From assembly GCA_018262455.1 (NCBI GenBank), contig JAGSPR010000361.1, positions 1 to 7,021 of the forward strand: a stretch of DNA of 7,021 bases. The letters run 5' to 3'. The notes beneath the pieces were generated by a model that saw only the letters and a program-made list of their open reading frames with translations, made no database searches and was not told where the DNA came from. This DNA is from Deltaproteobacteria bacterium (GTDB lineage Bacteria; Myxococcota; Polyangia; Haliangiales; Haliangiaceae). The translations under genes were made by a program, and so were the position numbers. Shown in pieces: positions 1-5,034 of this stretch; within the stretch, counting starts at the first letter, position 1, and every line of letters starts with the position of its first letter.

Positions 1-1562
1 GCCTCCCGGTCGCGGCCGAGCATGCGCTCGACGCGGCCGAGGTAGAACCGGGCGGTGGTCGAGCGCGGCGCCGTCTCGATCGCGCGTTCGAGCGACGCCC
101 GCGTGGCCTTCGCGACGCCCAGCTTGTCGGCCGACGCGCAGAACTGGGCCCAGGCGTGGAGGGCCTGGTAGTCGGCCTCGTCGGGATCGAGCTCGAGCGC
201 ACGCGCGAACTCGGTGATCGCGGTCGAGATCTGATCCCGTCGAAGGGCCTGCTCCCCGCGCCGGTAGGCCTCTTCGGCTTCGAGCACGCGCGCCGTCTGC
301 TGTTCGGCCTGCGCTTGTTCGGAGCGGATCGCGGCCTCGCCACCCCGGCGAAGGATCTGGACGTAGGCGGCCCGCTGCTGCGGGTCAGACAGCACGGCGA
401 ACGCGGCGTTGACCTGGGCGAACAGCCGTTGTGCGTCGCGCTTGGCGTCGGCGACCTGGAGGGCGGACAGCCGATCGGGGTGGAGCTGGCGGGCGAGCGC
501 GAAGTAGGCCTTGCGAAGCTCCTCGGGCCCTACCGACTCGGCGACCCCGAGCAGGGCAAAGTGATCGGCATCGCTGCGCAGCAGGTCGAGCCGTTGCGAG
601 ATCAGCCGCTGGACGTCGGCGCTCTGGGTGGAATCGGCCTTGCGGCGCTCGGAGGGCTGCTCGATCGTCGGGGAGACCGAGGCTCCGCGCGGCCGGCGGA
701 GCAGGGTGGGAGCGTCGGGCGGAGCCGGGGCGCGCGGCCGGCTAGGCTCGGGCTTGGCGGGCGGGCGGGTGGTCGGCTGCTCGACGGTGTCCTGCTGGAA
801 GCCGCGCACGGTCTCCGCCTCGGCCTCCGCCATGCTGGCGCGCTTCGGGCGCGCGCTATCGACCTCGCAGGCGTTGCACGACACGAGCGCATACAGGGTC
901 GCGTGTACCGCCCGCGGATCGACGCCGCACGCCTCGAGCTCGGCGAGCTCGGCCCCGGCATGAAGGCGCTCGAGCACCGGCTGTTCGGTGGTGGTGAACC
1001 CGAACTGAGGGAGGTCCTCGATGGCCTCGGGCCGCAGCCGGAACCACGACCCGAGCTGCGCCAGCTCGGCTGCGAGCCGCGCCTCCGAAAGGTTCTGGCG
1101 GGCGCCGAGGTAGATCACCGAGCGAACATCGAGCTCGGTCCCGGGAAACACCGGCAAGGTGACCTGGTCGTCGACGACGAACTCACCTCGATCGATCGAG
1201 AATGTCCGCGCCGCGCGCTGGGCAATGGTGCGCCGGCGCAGCCGCAGTGCCTGGTCGGGTGCGAGCCGCACCAGCTCGGAGATCAGCTCGATCTCGTCGC
1301 GCTGAGGGGTCGCGGCCTGGCGGCGGCTGACGTCGGCAACCTGGGTCGACGACAGCAGCCCACCGGTCAACGCGAGGCGGACGGCGGAATCGGCTCCGAG
1401 AGCCGAGGTTGCCCCGACGATCGCGCCACGCACGAAGGCGATCTGGTAGCGCTTGCCCTCGGCCTCCAGGGAGAGCTGACCGGATACGCCACGCAGGCCG
1501 AGCGCCGCGAGGGTGCGCCCCCACAGCCGGTCACTGACCCTTCCACGCGCGAGCTCGGCCAC
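1..1562 (-). CDS. DUF4388 (PATAN)-J-domain-TPR protein, 3' end beyond window
   Basis: About 520 residues are visible; the gene continues past the left edge with no stop. Residues ~7-80 have the DUF4388/PATAN pattern: a short helix, 'SGQLSLEAEGKRYQIAFVRG' then 'IVGATSALGADSAVRLAL'. Residues ~90-250 are a less recognisable all-purpose region (ending near 'SCNAC'). A Pro/Ala/Arg-rich linker spans ~265-320. A J domain covers ~334-400, with HPD at 361-363 and the closing 'AFAVLSDPQQRAAY'. TPR-like helices start near 428 ('AYRRGEQALRRDQISTAITE'). J domains stimulate Hsp70 (DnaK) ATPase, and DUF4388 domains are common in myxobacterial signalling and motility proteins; the combination suggests a cytoplasmic scaffold or co-chaperone (inference). 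The GTG start at 1562 is chosen because it lies 1 nt after the upstream microprotein stop and 7 nt after an SD-like GGGAAG (1570-1575). A TTG at 1616 is the only other in-frame upstream option I found before a stop. A 511-codon ORF on the opposite strand is a codon-aligned shadow. Confidence 0.9.
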   Translation of the reverse strand, partial: MAELARGRVSDRLWGRTLAALGLRGVSGQLSLEAEGKRYQIAFVRGAIVGATSALGADSAVRLALTGGLLSSTQVADVSRRQAATPQRDEIELISELVRLAPDQALRLRRRTIAQRAARTFSIDRGEFVVDDQVTLPVFPGTELDVRSVIYLGARQNLSEARLAAELAQLGSWFRLRPEAIEDLPQFGFTTTEQPVLERLHAGAELAELEACGVDPRAVHATLYALVSCNACEVDSARPKRASMAEAEAETVRGFQQDTVEQPTTRPPAKPEPSRPRAPAPPDAPTLLRRPRGASVSPTIEQPSERRKADSTQSADVQRLISQRLDLLRSDADHFALLGVAESVGPEELRKAYFALARQLHPDRLSALQVADAKRDAQRLFAQVNAAFAVLSDPQQRAAYVQILRRGGEAAIRSEQAQAEQQTARVLEAEEAYRRGEQALRRDQISTAITEFARALELDPDEADYQALHAWAQFCASADKLGVAKATRASLERAIETAPRSTTARFYLGRVERMLGRDRE

Positions 1563-1563
1563 G

Positions 1564-1671
1564 TCACCGCTTCCCGAGCAGCCGCCGCGCGACGTACGCG
1601 ATTGCCGCGATGGCAATCAGGACGACCACGACCGCGACCAGTGTCTTGTTGCCCTCGGCGTAGCCCCACAT
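1564..1671 (-). CDS. 35-residue single-pass membrane microprotein
   Basis: ATG at 1671 to TGA at 1564 encodes 35 residues. The N-terminus 'MWGYAEGNKT' is followed by one hydrophobic segment (residues ~11-28, 'LVAVVVVLIAIAAIAYVA') and a basic tail 'RRLLGKR'. By the positive-inside rule the C-terminus would face the cytoplasm (inference). The stop codon ends 1 nt before the GTG of the DUF4388-J-TPR gene, so the two are probably cotranscribed and translationally coupled. A weak AGGCGG lies just upstream of the ATG. I do not recognise a family. It resembles small membrane anchors or subunits that accompany a larger cytoplasmic partner, but the partner relationship rests only on spacing. Codon use is GC-rich like its neighbours. 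It could be non-coding chance sequence, but the clean TM-plus-basic-tail composition and the tight junction argue for a real gene. Confidence 0.65.
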   Translation of the reverse strand: MWGYAEGNKTLVAVVVVLIAIAAIAYVARRLLGKR

Positions 1672-1684
1672 GGTTACCGCCTAC

Positions 1685-1713
1685 AGAATGAAAGGGGCCC
1701 CGCCGCGAGTCAA
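1685..1713 (-). promoter_or_regulatory. candidate sigma70-like promoter for the microprotein/J-domain pair
   Basis: On the minus strand TTGACT (1708-1713, one mismatch to TTGACA) is followed after 17 bp by CATTCT (1685-1690, three of six matches to TATAAT). It would start transcription about 8 nt before the microprotein ATG. The -35 and spacing are good and the -10 is poor, so this is a weak call. An 8-bp palindrome GGGGCCCC (1694-1701) lies in the spacer. Confidence 0.25.
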
Positions 1714-1810
1714 CCACTCCAGGGCGGGCGCTCCAGACGCCGCTCCACACCGGCCGCTCAGACAAGGCACGAGGACCGCCACTCGCTGGCTCGCGCAGGT
1801 CTCACTGAGC

Positions 1811-1816
1811 TACACT
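1811..1816 (+). promoter_or_regulatory. -10-like element TACACT before the PP2C gene
   Basis: TACACT matches TANNNT and ends 8 nt before the ATG at 1825. With the usual -10 to +1 distance, transcription would start about 2 nt before the ATG, giving a near-leaderless mRNA. No SD sequence precedes this ATG, which fits. No -35 is visible at 17 bp upstream. The same layout recurs before the genes at 4354 and 5035. Confidence 0.4.
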
Positions 1817-1824
1817 CCTGGCGA

Positions 1825-2616
1825 ATGAGCACGTCGTTCCCGCTCGACGGCATGCGGGTCCGCTTTGCGGGCGCGACCAACATCGGTCGCAAGCGCGATC
1901 ACAACGAAGATTCGATCTCGGTACCCGAGAACGAGCGGCTCGCCATCGTCGCCGATGGGATGGGCGGTCACGCCTCGGGCGAGGTCGCCAGCCGGCTCGC
2001 GGTCGAGCTCGTCCACGATCACTTCGAAGAGACCGCCAAGCAGCAGACGCTGACCTGGCCGTACAAGGTCGACCGCGATCTGCGCACCCACGTCAACCGG
2101 ATGGTCACCAGCATCATGCTGGCGAACCTCGAGATCTGGGAGCGCTCGCAGCGCGAGGCGCGGTTCAAGGGCATGGGGACGACCTGTGTTGCCGTGTACT
2201 TTCTCGACGACGCGCTGATCATCGGTCACGTGGGAGATAGCCGGTGCTATCGCGCGCGCGGGACCGAGATCACGCAGCTCACCGAGGATCATTCGCTGAT
2301 CAACGACTACATCCGGATGAAGCGGGTCACGCCGGAAGAGGCCGAGAACTGGCCCCACAAGAACGTGATCGTGCGCGCGCTCGGGATGAAGGAGACCGTC
2401 CAGGTCGACATCTTCACCGAGAAGCCCCACCTGGGCGACACGTACCTGCTGTGCTCCGACGGCCTGACCGGCATGGTCAAGGACGACCAGATGCAGCACA
2501 TCCTGATGACCGAGCGTGACCTCGATCGCGCGGTCGATCGCTTGATCACCGCCGCGAACGAGGAGGGTGGGATCGACAACATCTCCGTCGTGCTGTGCAG
2601 GATCGAGGCAGCGTGA
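1825..2616 (+). CDS. PP2C-family (PPM/Stp1-type) Ser/Thr protein phosphatase
   Basis: 263 residues, about the usual length for a stand-alone bacterial PP2C domain. It removes phosphate from Ser/Thr residues of proteins using a two-metal (Mn/Mg) centre, usually opposing Hanks-type kinases. The motifs are complete and in order: N19-IGRKRDHNED (metal Asp D29), VADGMGGHASGE (D44, G45), GMGTTCV (116-122), GHVGDSR (134-140), the flap region ~155-185, CSDGL (D212) and GGIDNISVV (D251, N252). No membrane segment or extra domain is present, so it should be cytoplasmic. ATG 1825 is preferred over M10 (1852) because the -10-like element sits just before it; the longer open frame upstream lacks PP2C character. 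The stop overlaps the GTG of the downstream lipoprotein (GTGA), so it heads a three-gene operon. The kinase partner is not visible in the window, although the TPR protein at the right edge could belong to a kinase. Confidence 0.95.
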   Translation: MSTSFPLDGMRVRFAGATNIGRKRDHNEDSISVPENERLAIVADGMGGHASGEVASRLAVELVHDHFEETAKQQTLTWPYKVDRDLRTHVNRMVTSIMLANLEIWERSQREARFKGMGTTCVAVYFLDDALIIGHVGDSRCYRARGTEITQLTEDHSLINDYIRMKRVTPEEAENWPHKNVIVRALGMKETVQVDIFTEKPHLGDTYLLCSDGLTGMVKDDQMQHILMTERDLDRAVDRLITAANEEGGIDNISVVLCRIEAA

Positions 2617-2966
2617 CGCGCGGCCTGCTCGTCCTGGCCCTCGTGGCGGGCTGCAGCAAGGAGCGCGAGGCCCCGGCCCCGGCCGAGCGACCTGCCGCGA
2701 TCCCGGCTCCCGAGGTGCAGCGGGGCCTCGATGCCTGCGCGGCCTACGTTGCGAAGGTGTGTGCCTGCGCGCAGACCGCGCCGGACCTCGCCGAGACCTG
2801 CACGCTCGCAAAGTCACTGCCCGAGGCGATCGAGATCGGCAAGCGCGTCGCGGCGTATCCGAGCTCGACGTCCGAGGACGCCGCCCAGGCCGCGAGCAGC
2901 ATTCGCAAGACCGTGAAGCAGTGCATCGAGCAGACCGCGCAGCTCCCCTCGCGGGGTTGTTCGTAG
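2613..2966 (+). CDS. small Cys-rich lipoprotein, unknown function
   Basis: 117 residues from the GTG at 2613, which overlaps the PP2C stop as GTGA and implies translational coupling. A short signal peptide (MTRGLLVLALVAG) ends at a lipobox V-A-G-C with the lipidated Cys at residue 14. Ser at +2 gives no Asp retention signal, so outer-membrane sorting is expected if the E. coli rule holds. An Ala/Pro/Glu-rich tether (20-34) precedes a mostly helical domain containing six further Cys (42, 50, 52, 63, 104, 116), enough for three disulfides in the periplasm. The pattern C-x7-C-x-C-x10-C in the first half suggests a small disulfide-pinned helical bundle. I do not recognise a named family. An in-frame GTG at 2595 would add six polar residues inside the PP2C gene and weaken the signal peptide, so 2613 is preferred. 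Its partnership with the phosphatase is inferred from the overlap only. Confidence 0.8.
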   Translation: MTRGLLVLALVAGCSKEREAPAPAERPAAIPAPEVQRGLDACAAYVAKVCACAQTAPDLAETCTLAKSLPEAIEIGKRVAAYPSSTSEDAAQAASSIRKTVKQCIEQTAQLPSRGCS

Positions 2967-2967
2967 T

Positions 2968-3002
2968 CGCCGTGCGGAGGCTTGACGCCGTGCGGGGGCT
3001 TG
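2968..3002 (+). repeat. 18-bp tandem direct duplication at a start codon
   Basis: CGCCGTGCGGAGGCTTG (2968-2984) is repeated as CGCCGTGCGGGGGCTTG (2986-3002), 16 of 17 identical with an 18-bp period. Each copy carries an in-frame GTG (2972 and 2990). Copy one reads GGAGG where copy two reads GGGGG. Confidence 0.85.
2976..2980 (+). promoter_or_regulatory. Shine-Dalgarno GGAGG that decides the second lipoprotein start
   Basis: GGAGG ends 9 nt before the GTG at 2990 and lies inside the first copy of the tandem repeat. It is the clearest ribosome binding site in the window and favours 2990 over the alternative GTG at 2972, which has only a distant GGGG. Confidence 0.7.
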
Positions 3003-3349
3003 TCGTCGCGCTGCCACTGCTCCTGGCCTGCAAGACCGAGCCTCCGGATGTGGACTGCTCGACCGTCAGCCGCGGTATCGAGAGCTACTGGGCACAGCGC
3101 GCGGCCGCTGCCGAGTCCGAAGCCGAGCGCGCGGACATCATCCAGATCACCGCGATCACCGCGGCGCGCCTCGAGCGCCACTGCAAGGTGGACGCATGGT
3201 CCCCCGAGCTCATCATCTGCGTGCGTGCCGTGTTCCGGCTGGAAGACTCGGGGTGCATGAAGAAGTTCACGCCCCAGCAAGCAGGCGCCCTCCTCATGGA
3301 CGACTCCGCGCCGCGCCCCGTCGGGGGTGGCACCGGCCTCGGGGGCTAG
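2990..3349 (+). CDS. small lipoprotein with four mature Cys, unknown function
   Basis: 119 residues from GTG 2990. The signal peptide MRGLVVALPLLLA ends at a lipobox L-L-A-C with the lipidated Cys at residue 14, the same position as in the upstream lipoprotein; Lys at +2 again suggests outer-membrane sorting. The mature part has Cys 23, 65, 77 and 89, the last three spaced evenly (C-x11-C-x11-C). Its core is a long charged helix (31-64) followed by 'WSPELIICVRAV' and 'CMKKFTPQQAGALL'. That C-terminal pattern (Trp, Cys, short helix, Cys, then a Lys/Thr-Pro-Gln-Gln helix) recalls small lipoproteins I associate with myxobacteria, but I cannot name a family. The tail is Gly/Pro-rich and probably disordered. 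It lies 23 bp after the first lipoprotein and is the last gene of the operon. Its stop TAG shares CTAG with the stop of the opposing nucleotidyltransferase. The alternative start at 2972 would add six residues including two Arg. Confidence 0.75.
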   Translation: MRGLVVALPLLLACKTEPPDVDCSTVSRGIESYWAQRAAAAESEAERADIIQITAITAARLERHCKVDAWSPELIICVRAVFRLEDSGCMKKFTPQQAGALLMDDSAPRPVGGGTGLGG

Positions 3350-4296
3350 GTCACGATCGGCGTCGCCGCAGGCGCGGTCAGCTCGGCCCCGGCCCACACC
3401 ACGGCGTTGGCGACCGAGGCAGAGATCTTCGCGCCGTCTCCGATCACGGCAAACGGACCGACGGTGACGCCGGCCGCGATCCGAGCTCCGGCACCGATCT
3501 TCACCGGCTCGACGATCGTGACCGTGGGATGGAGCCGCGCGGTGGGGTCGATGCCGACGAGCCGGCCGGGCGGATGGCGGAGGGTGACGCCACCGAGCAG
3601 CGCACGATTCGCTTCGAGGTAGCGCTCGGGCGTCGAGTGCTCGCTGAAGTAACCACCGGAGTGCTCGTAGGCCGCGAGGCGCTCGCCCGCGCGAAGCCAT
3701 GGCAGGTAGCCCTGACGGATCGAGTCCGACTCGCCGTCGGGCAACCGCGCCATCACCGACGGCCGCGTGACATGGACACCGCAGAACATGTGCTCGCCCT
3801 CGCCGAGGATATCGACGATGTGCGGGCCGCGGGCATCGACCTGGACGTTGACCGCGCCCCACGCTCTCGCGTCAGGGACGCGCTGGACGACCATCATGCC
3901 GAGGATCTTGCCGGCTCGCCGGTACGCGTCGACGAGCGAGCTGACATCGAGATCGAAGATCAGCTTGCCGTTGCACGACACGAACGGCTCGTCGCTGCCA
4001 TCGGGATCGAGCAAGGGCAACGCATGCTTGAGGCCACCACCGGTCCCGAGCAGCACGGGTTCGTGGAGATACCTGACGCGTGCACCGTGCTGCCGGCCAT
4101 CGCCGATCTCGCGCTCGATCACCTCGCCCAGGTGATGGGTGTTGATCACGATGTCACGGATCCCATGTGCCACGAGATTCGCGATCCCGTAGGCGAGGAT
4201 CGGGATCCCGCAGACCGGCAACATCGGCTTGGGACGCTCGGCTCCGAGGGCGCCGAGTCGCGTCGAGAGTCCGGCACACAGGATCATCGCGCGCAT
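3346..4296 (-). CDS. sugar-phosphate nucleotidyltransferase (NDP-sugar pyrophosphorylase family) with left-handed beta-helix tail
   Basis: 316 residues. The N-terminal Rossmann-like nucleotidyltransferase domain (1-~235) shows 'MILCAGLSTRL' with 'RPKPMLPVCGIPIL' (nucleotide-binding loop, K23), 'INTHHLGEVIE' (51-61), the LGTGGGL loop (83-89), and 'FCGVHVTRP' (171-179). Residues ~248-305 carry hexapeptide-like repeats ('VKIGAGARIAAGVTVGPFAV') typical of left-handed beta-helix tails. The family transfers NMP to a sugar 1-phosphate for cell-wall or polysaccharide synthesis; overall it looks MurU/HddC/GDP-mannose-pyrophosphorylase-like, but the substrate cannot be read. Odd points: the canonical NGD metal Asp reads NGK (109-111), and the usual 'DxGTP' reads 'SEHSTP' (218-223). 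Activity is therefore uncertain. ATG 4296 is chosen; GTG 4305 and ATG 4287 are alternatives and no clear SD separates them. It is divergent from the CPBP gene (57-bp gap) and overlaps the lipoprotein gene by 4 bp at CTAG. Confidence 0.88.
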   Translation of the reverse strand: MRAMILCAGLSTRLGALGAERPKPMLPVCGIPILAYGIANLVAHGIRDIVINTHHLGEVIEREIGDGRQHGARVRYLHEPVLLGTGGGLKHALPLLDPDGSDEPFVSCNGKLIFDLDVSSLVDAYRRAGKILGMMVVQRVPDARAWGAVNVQVDARGPHIVDILGEGEHMFCGVHVTRPSVMARLPDGESDSIRQGYLPWLRAGERLAAYEHSGGYFSEHSTPERYLEANRALLGGVTLRHPPGRLVGIDPTARLHPTVTIVEPVKIGAGARIAAGVTVGPFAVIGDGAKISASVANAVVWAGAELTAPAATPIVT

Positions 4297-4302
4297 CGCC
4301 AG

Positions 4303-4337
4303 CACGGTGGCACAGCTCGTCGGCCATCGCCACCGTG
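4303..4337. promoter_or_regulatory. 9-bp perfect inverted repeat in the divergent region (candidate operator)
   Basis: CACGGTGGC (4303-4311) and GCCACCGTG (4329-4337) are perfect inverted copies separated by 17 bp. They sit between the divergent nucleotidyltransferase and CPBP starts, and the right arm abuts the TAGCGT -10-like element of the CPBP gene. The centre-to-centre distance is about 26 bp, more than two helical turns, so a regulator dimer or two dimers could bind. A hairpin with a 17-nt loop is the alternative. No regulator gene is nearby. Confidence 0.4.
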
Positions 4338-4344
4338 GTAGCGT
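4336..4344 (+). promoter_or_regulatory. extended -10-like element TGGTAGCGT before the CPBP gene
   Basis: TG-N-TAGCGT (TGN then TANNNT) ends 9 nt before the ATG at 4354, so transcription would start about 3 nt upstream of the ATG. No SD precedes this ATG. The element shares the nine bases TAGCGTCGA (4339-4347) with the element before the gene at 5035. Confidence 0.45.
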
Positions 4345-4353
4345 CGACGCGCG

Positions 4354-4986
4354 ATGTCCCGCCCGTGGGTCCGGTTCGCGCTCGCCGTTGCGGTGGTGAC
4401 CGGGCTGTTCGTCGTCGCCAGGTTCCTGTCGAACCTCGCCTGGCGGAGCTGGCCCGGAGCGCTCGCCGAGACCGGGGGCGCCTCGTTCTACGTCCCGTGG
4501 GGCATCGCGATCGGGATCGCCCGCTGGCGTGCTCCGCGCTGGCGCCCGCCCTGGCGAAGCCCGCCGGGGACGTGGCGCGCGGCCTCGAGCTACGTGGCCC
4601 TGGCGGTCGCGCTCGGAGGGATCGGGTGGCTCTACAGAGGATTCCTCGCGCAGGCGATGGCCGACGGGCTGGCCTGGCCGCCGATGACGCTCGGCATGGT
4701 GAGCGGGGTGGTGCTCGGTCCGTTCGTCGAGGAGTGGGTGTTTCGAGGGCTGCTGTGGCGCGCGCTGGTGCCGGAGGATCCGGCGACTCCGGCGACCGCG
4801 CTCGTCGCCATCTTCGCGACGGCCGTCGTGTTCGCGTGCTGGCACCTGCCGTTCAACCCCGACGCACCGCTCCTCGCGCACGGGATCTTCGGAGCCTTGA
4901 TGGCGCTCGTGCGCTGGCGCACCGGCAGTCTGCTGGCCGGGTTCGTGCTTCATGGCGCGGCCAATGCGCTGTACTTCGTCATGTGA
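4354..4986 (+). CDS. CPBP-family (CAAX-protease-like, Abi/Rce1) intramembrane metalloprotease
   Basis: 210 residues, mostly hydrophobic, with membrane segments near 7-25, 43-56, 77-97, 111-124, 147-163 and 173-186, plus a C-terminal stretch at 192-209. The three CPBP motifs are intact: EEWVFR (E126, E127, R131), F160-ACWH (H164) and HGAAN (H200, N204). In Rce1-like enzymes the Glu and His residues activate water for cleavage inside the membrane; bacterial members act in bacteriocin immunity, protein sorting or signalling, but most have no known substrate. An Arg/Pro/Trp-rich loop (57-75) between early membrane segments should lie in the cytoplasm by the positive-inside rule. No CAAX-type substrate or prenyltransferase is visible nearby. 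The ATG at 4354 is supported by the -10-like element 9 nt upstream. It diverges from the nucleotidyltransferase and is followed 48 bp later by the GNAT gene, which has its own promoter-like element. Confidence 0.9.
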   Translation: MSRPWVRFALAVAVVTGLFVVARFLSNLAWRSWPGALAETGGASFYVPWGIAIGIARWRAPRWRPPWRSPPGTWRAASSYVALAVALGGIGWLYRGFLAQAMADGLAWPPMTLGMVSGVVLGPFVEEWVFRGLLWRALVPEDPATPATALVAIFATAVVFACWHLPFNPDAPLLAHGIFGALMALVRWRTGSLLAGFVLHGAANALYFVM

Positions 4987-5019
4987 TCGCAGCAGCGCTC
5001 GCCGGCGCGCGATCCGGTC

Positions 5020-5028
5020 TGCTAGCGT
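5020..5028 (+). promoter_or_regulatory. extended -10-like element TGCTAGCGT before the GNAT gene
   Basis: TG-N-TAGCGT ends 6 nt before the ATG at 5035, which places the predicted transcription start at the A of the ATG, a fully leaderless mRNA. No SD is present. It lies in the 48-bp gap after the CPBP gene, so the GNAT gene may be transcribed on its own as well as by read-through. Confidence 0.5.
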
Positions 5029-5034
5029 CGAGCC

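Larger units (their letters stand above)
1672..1824. other. divergent intergenic region between J-domain gene pair and PP2C operon
   Basis: These 153 bp are the longest gene-free stretch in the window and separate two divergent transcription units. They hold the weak minus-strand promoter candidate (1685-1713), the GGGGCCCC palindrome at 1694-1701, and the plus-strand TACACT element at 1811-1816. I see no convincing riboswitch, small RNA or terminator in it. Confidence 0.6.

Noticed and set aside
842..880. CxxC (CNAC) in the J-domain protein as a zinc site
   Set aside because: Only one CxxC pair is present and no second pair is found nearby, unlike DnaJ zinc fingers.
156..1691. 511-codon open frame on the plus strand
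   Set aside because: It is codon-aligned antisense to the DUF4388-J-TPR gene, whose domains are clear on the minus strand. Its product is a low-complexity Gly/Leu/Arg sequence with no recognisable domain.
1694..1701. GGGGCCCC palindrome as an operator or terminator
   Set aside because: Only 8 bp in very GC-rich DNA, with no loop and no T-tract; expected by chance.
1513..1824. N-terminal extension of the PP2C frame
   Set aside because: It overlaps the divergent microprotein and J-domain gene start, has no PP2C character, and the -10-like element sits just before ATG 1825.
1810..3033. 407-codon open frame on the minus strand
   Set aside because: It lies opposite the PP2C and first lipoprotein genes, spans their junction, and reads as a mirror of PP2C codons with no domain.
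2744..3862. 372-codon open frame on the minus strand
   Set aside because: Antisense to both lipoprotein genes and out of frame with the nucleotidyltransferase; Arg-rich with no domain.
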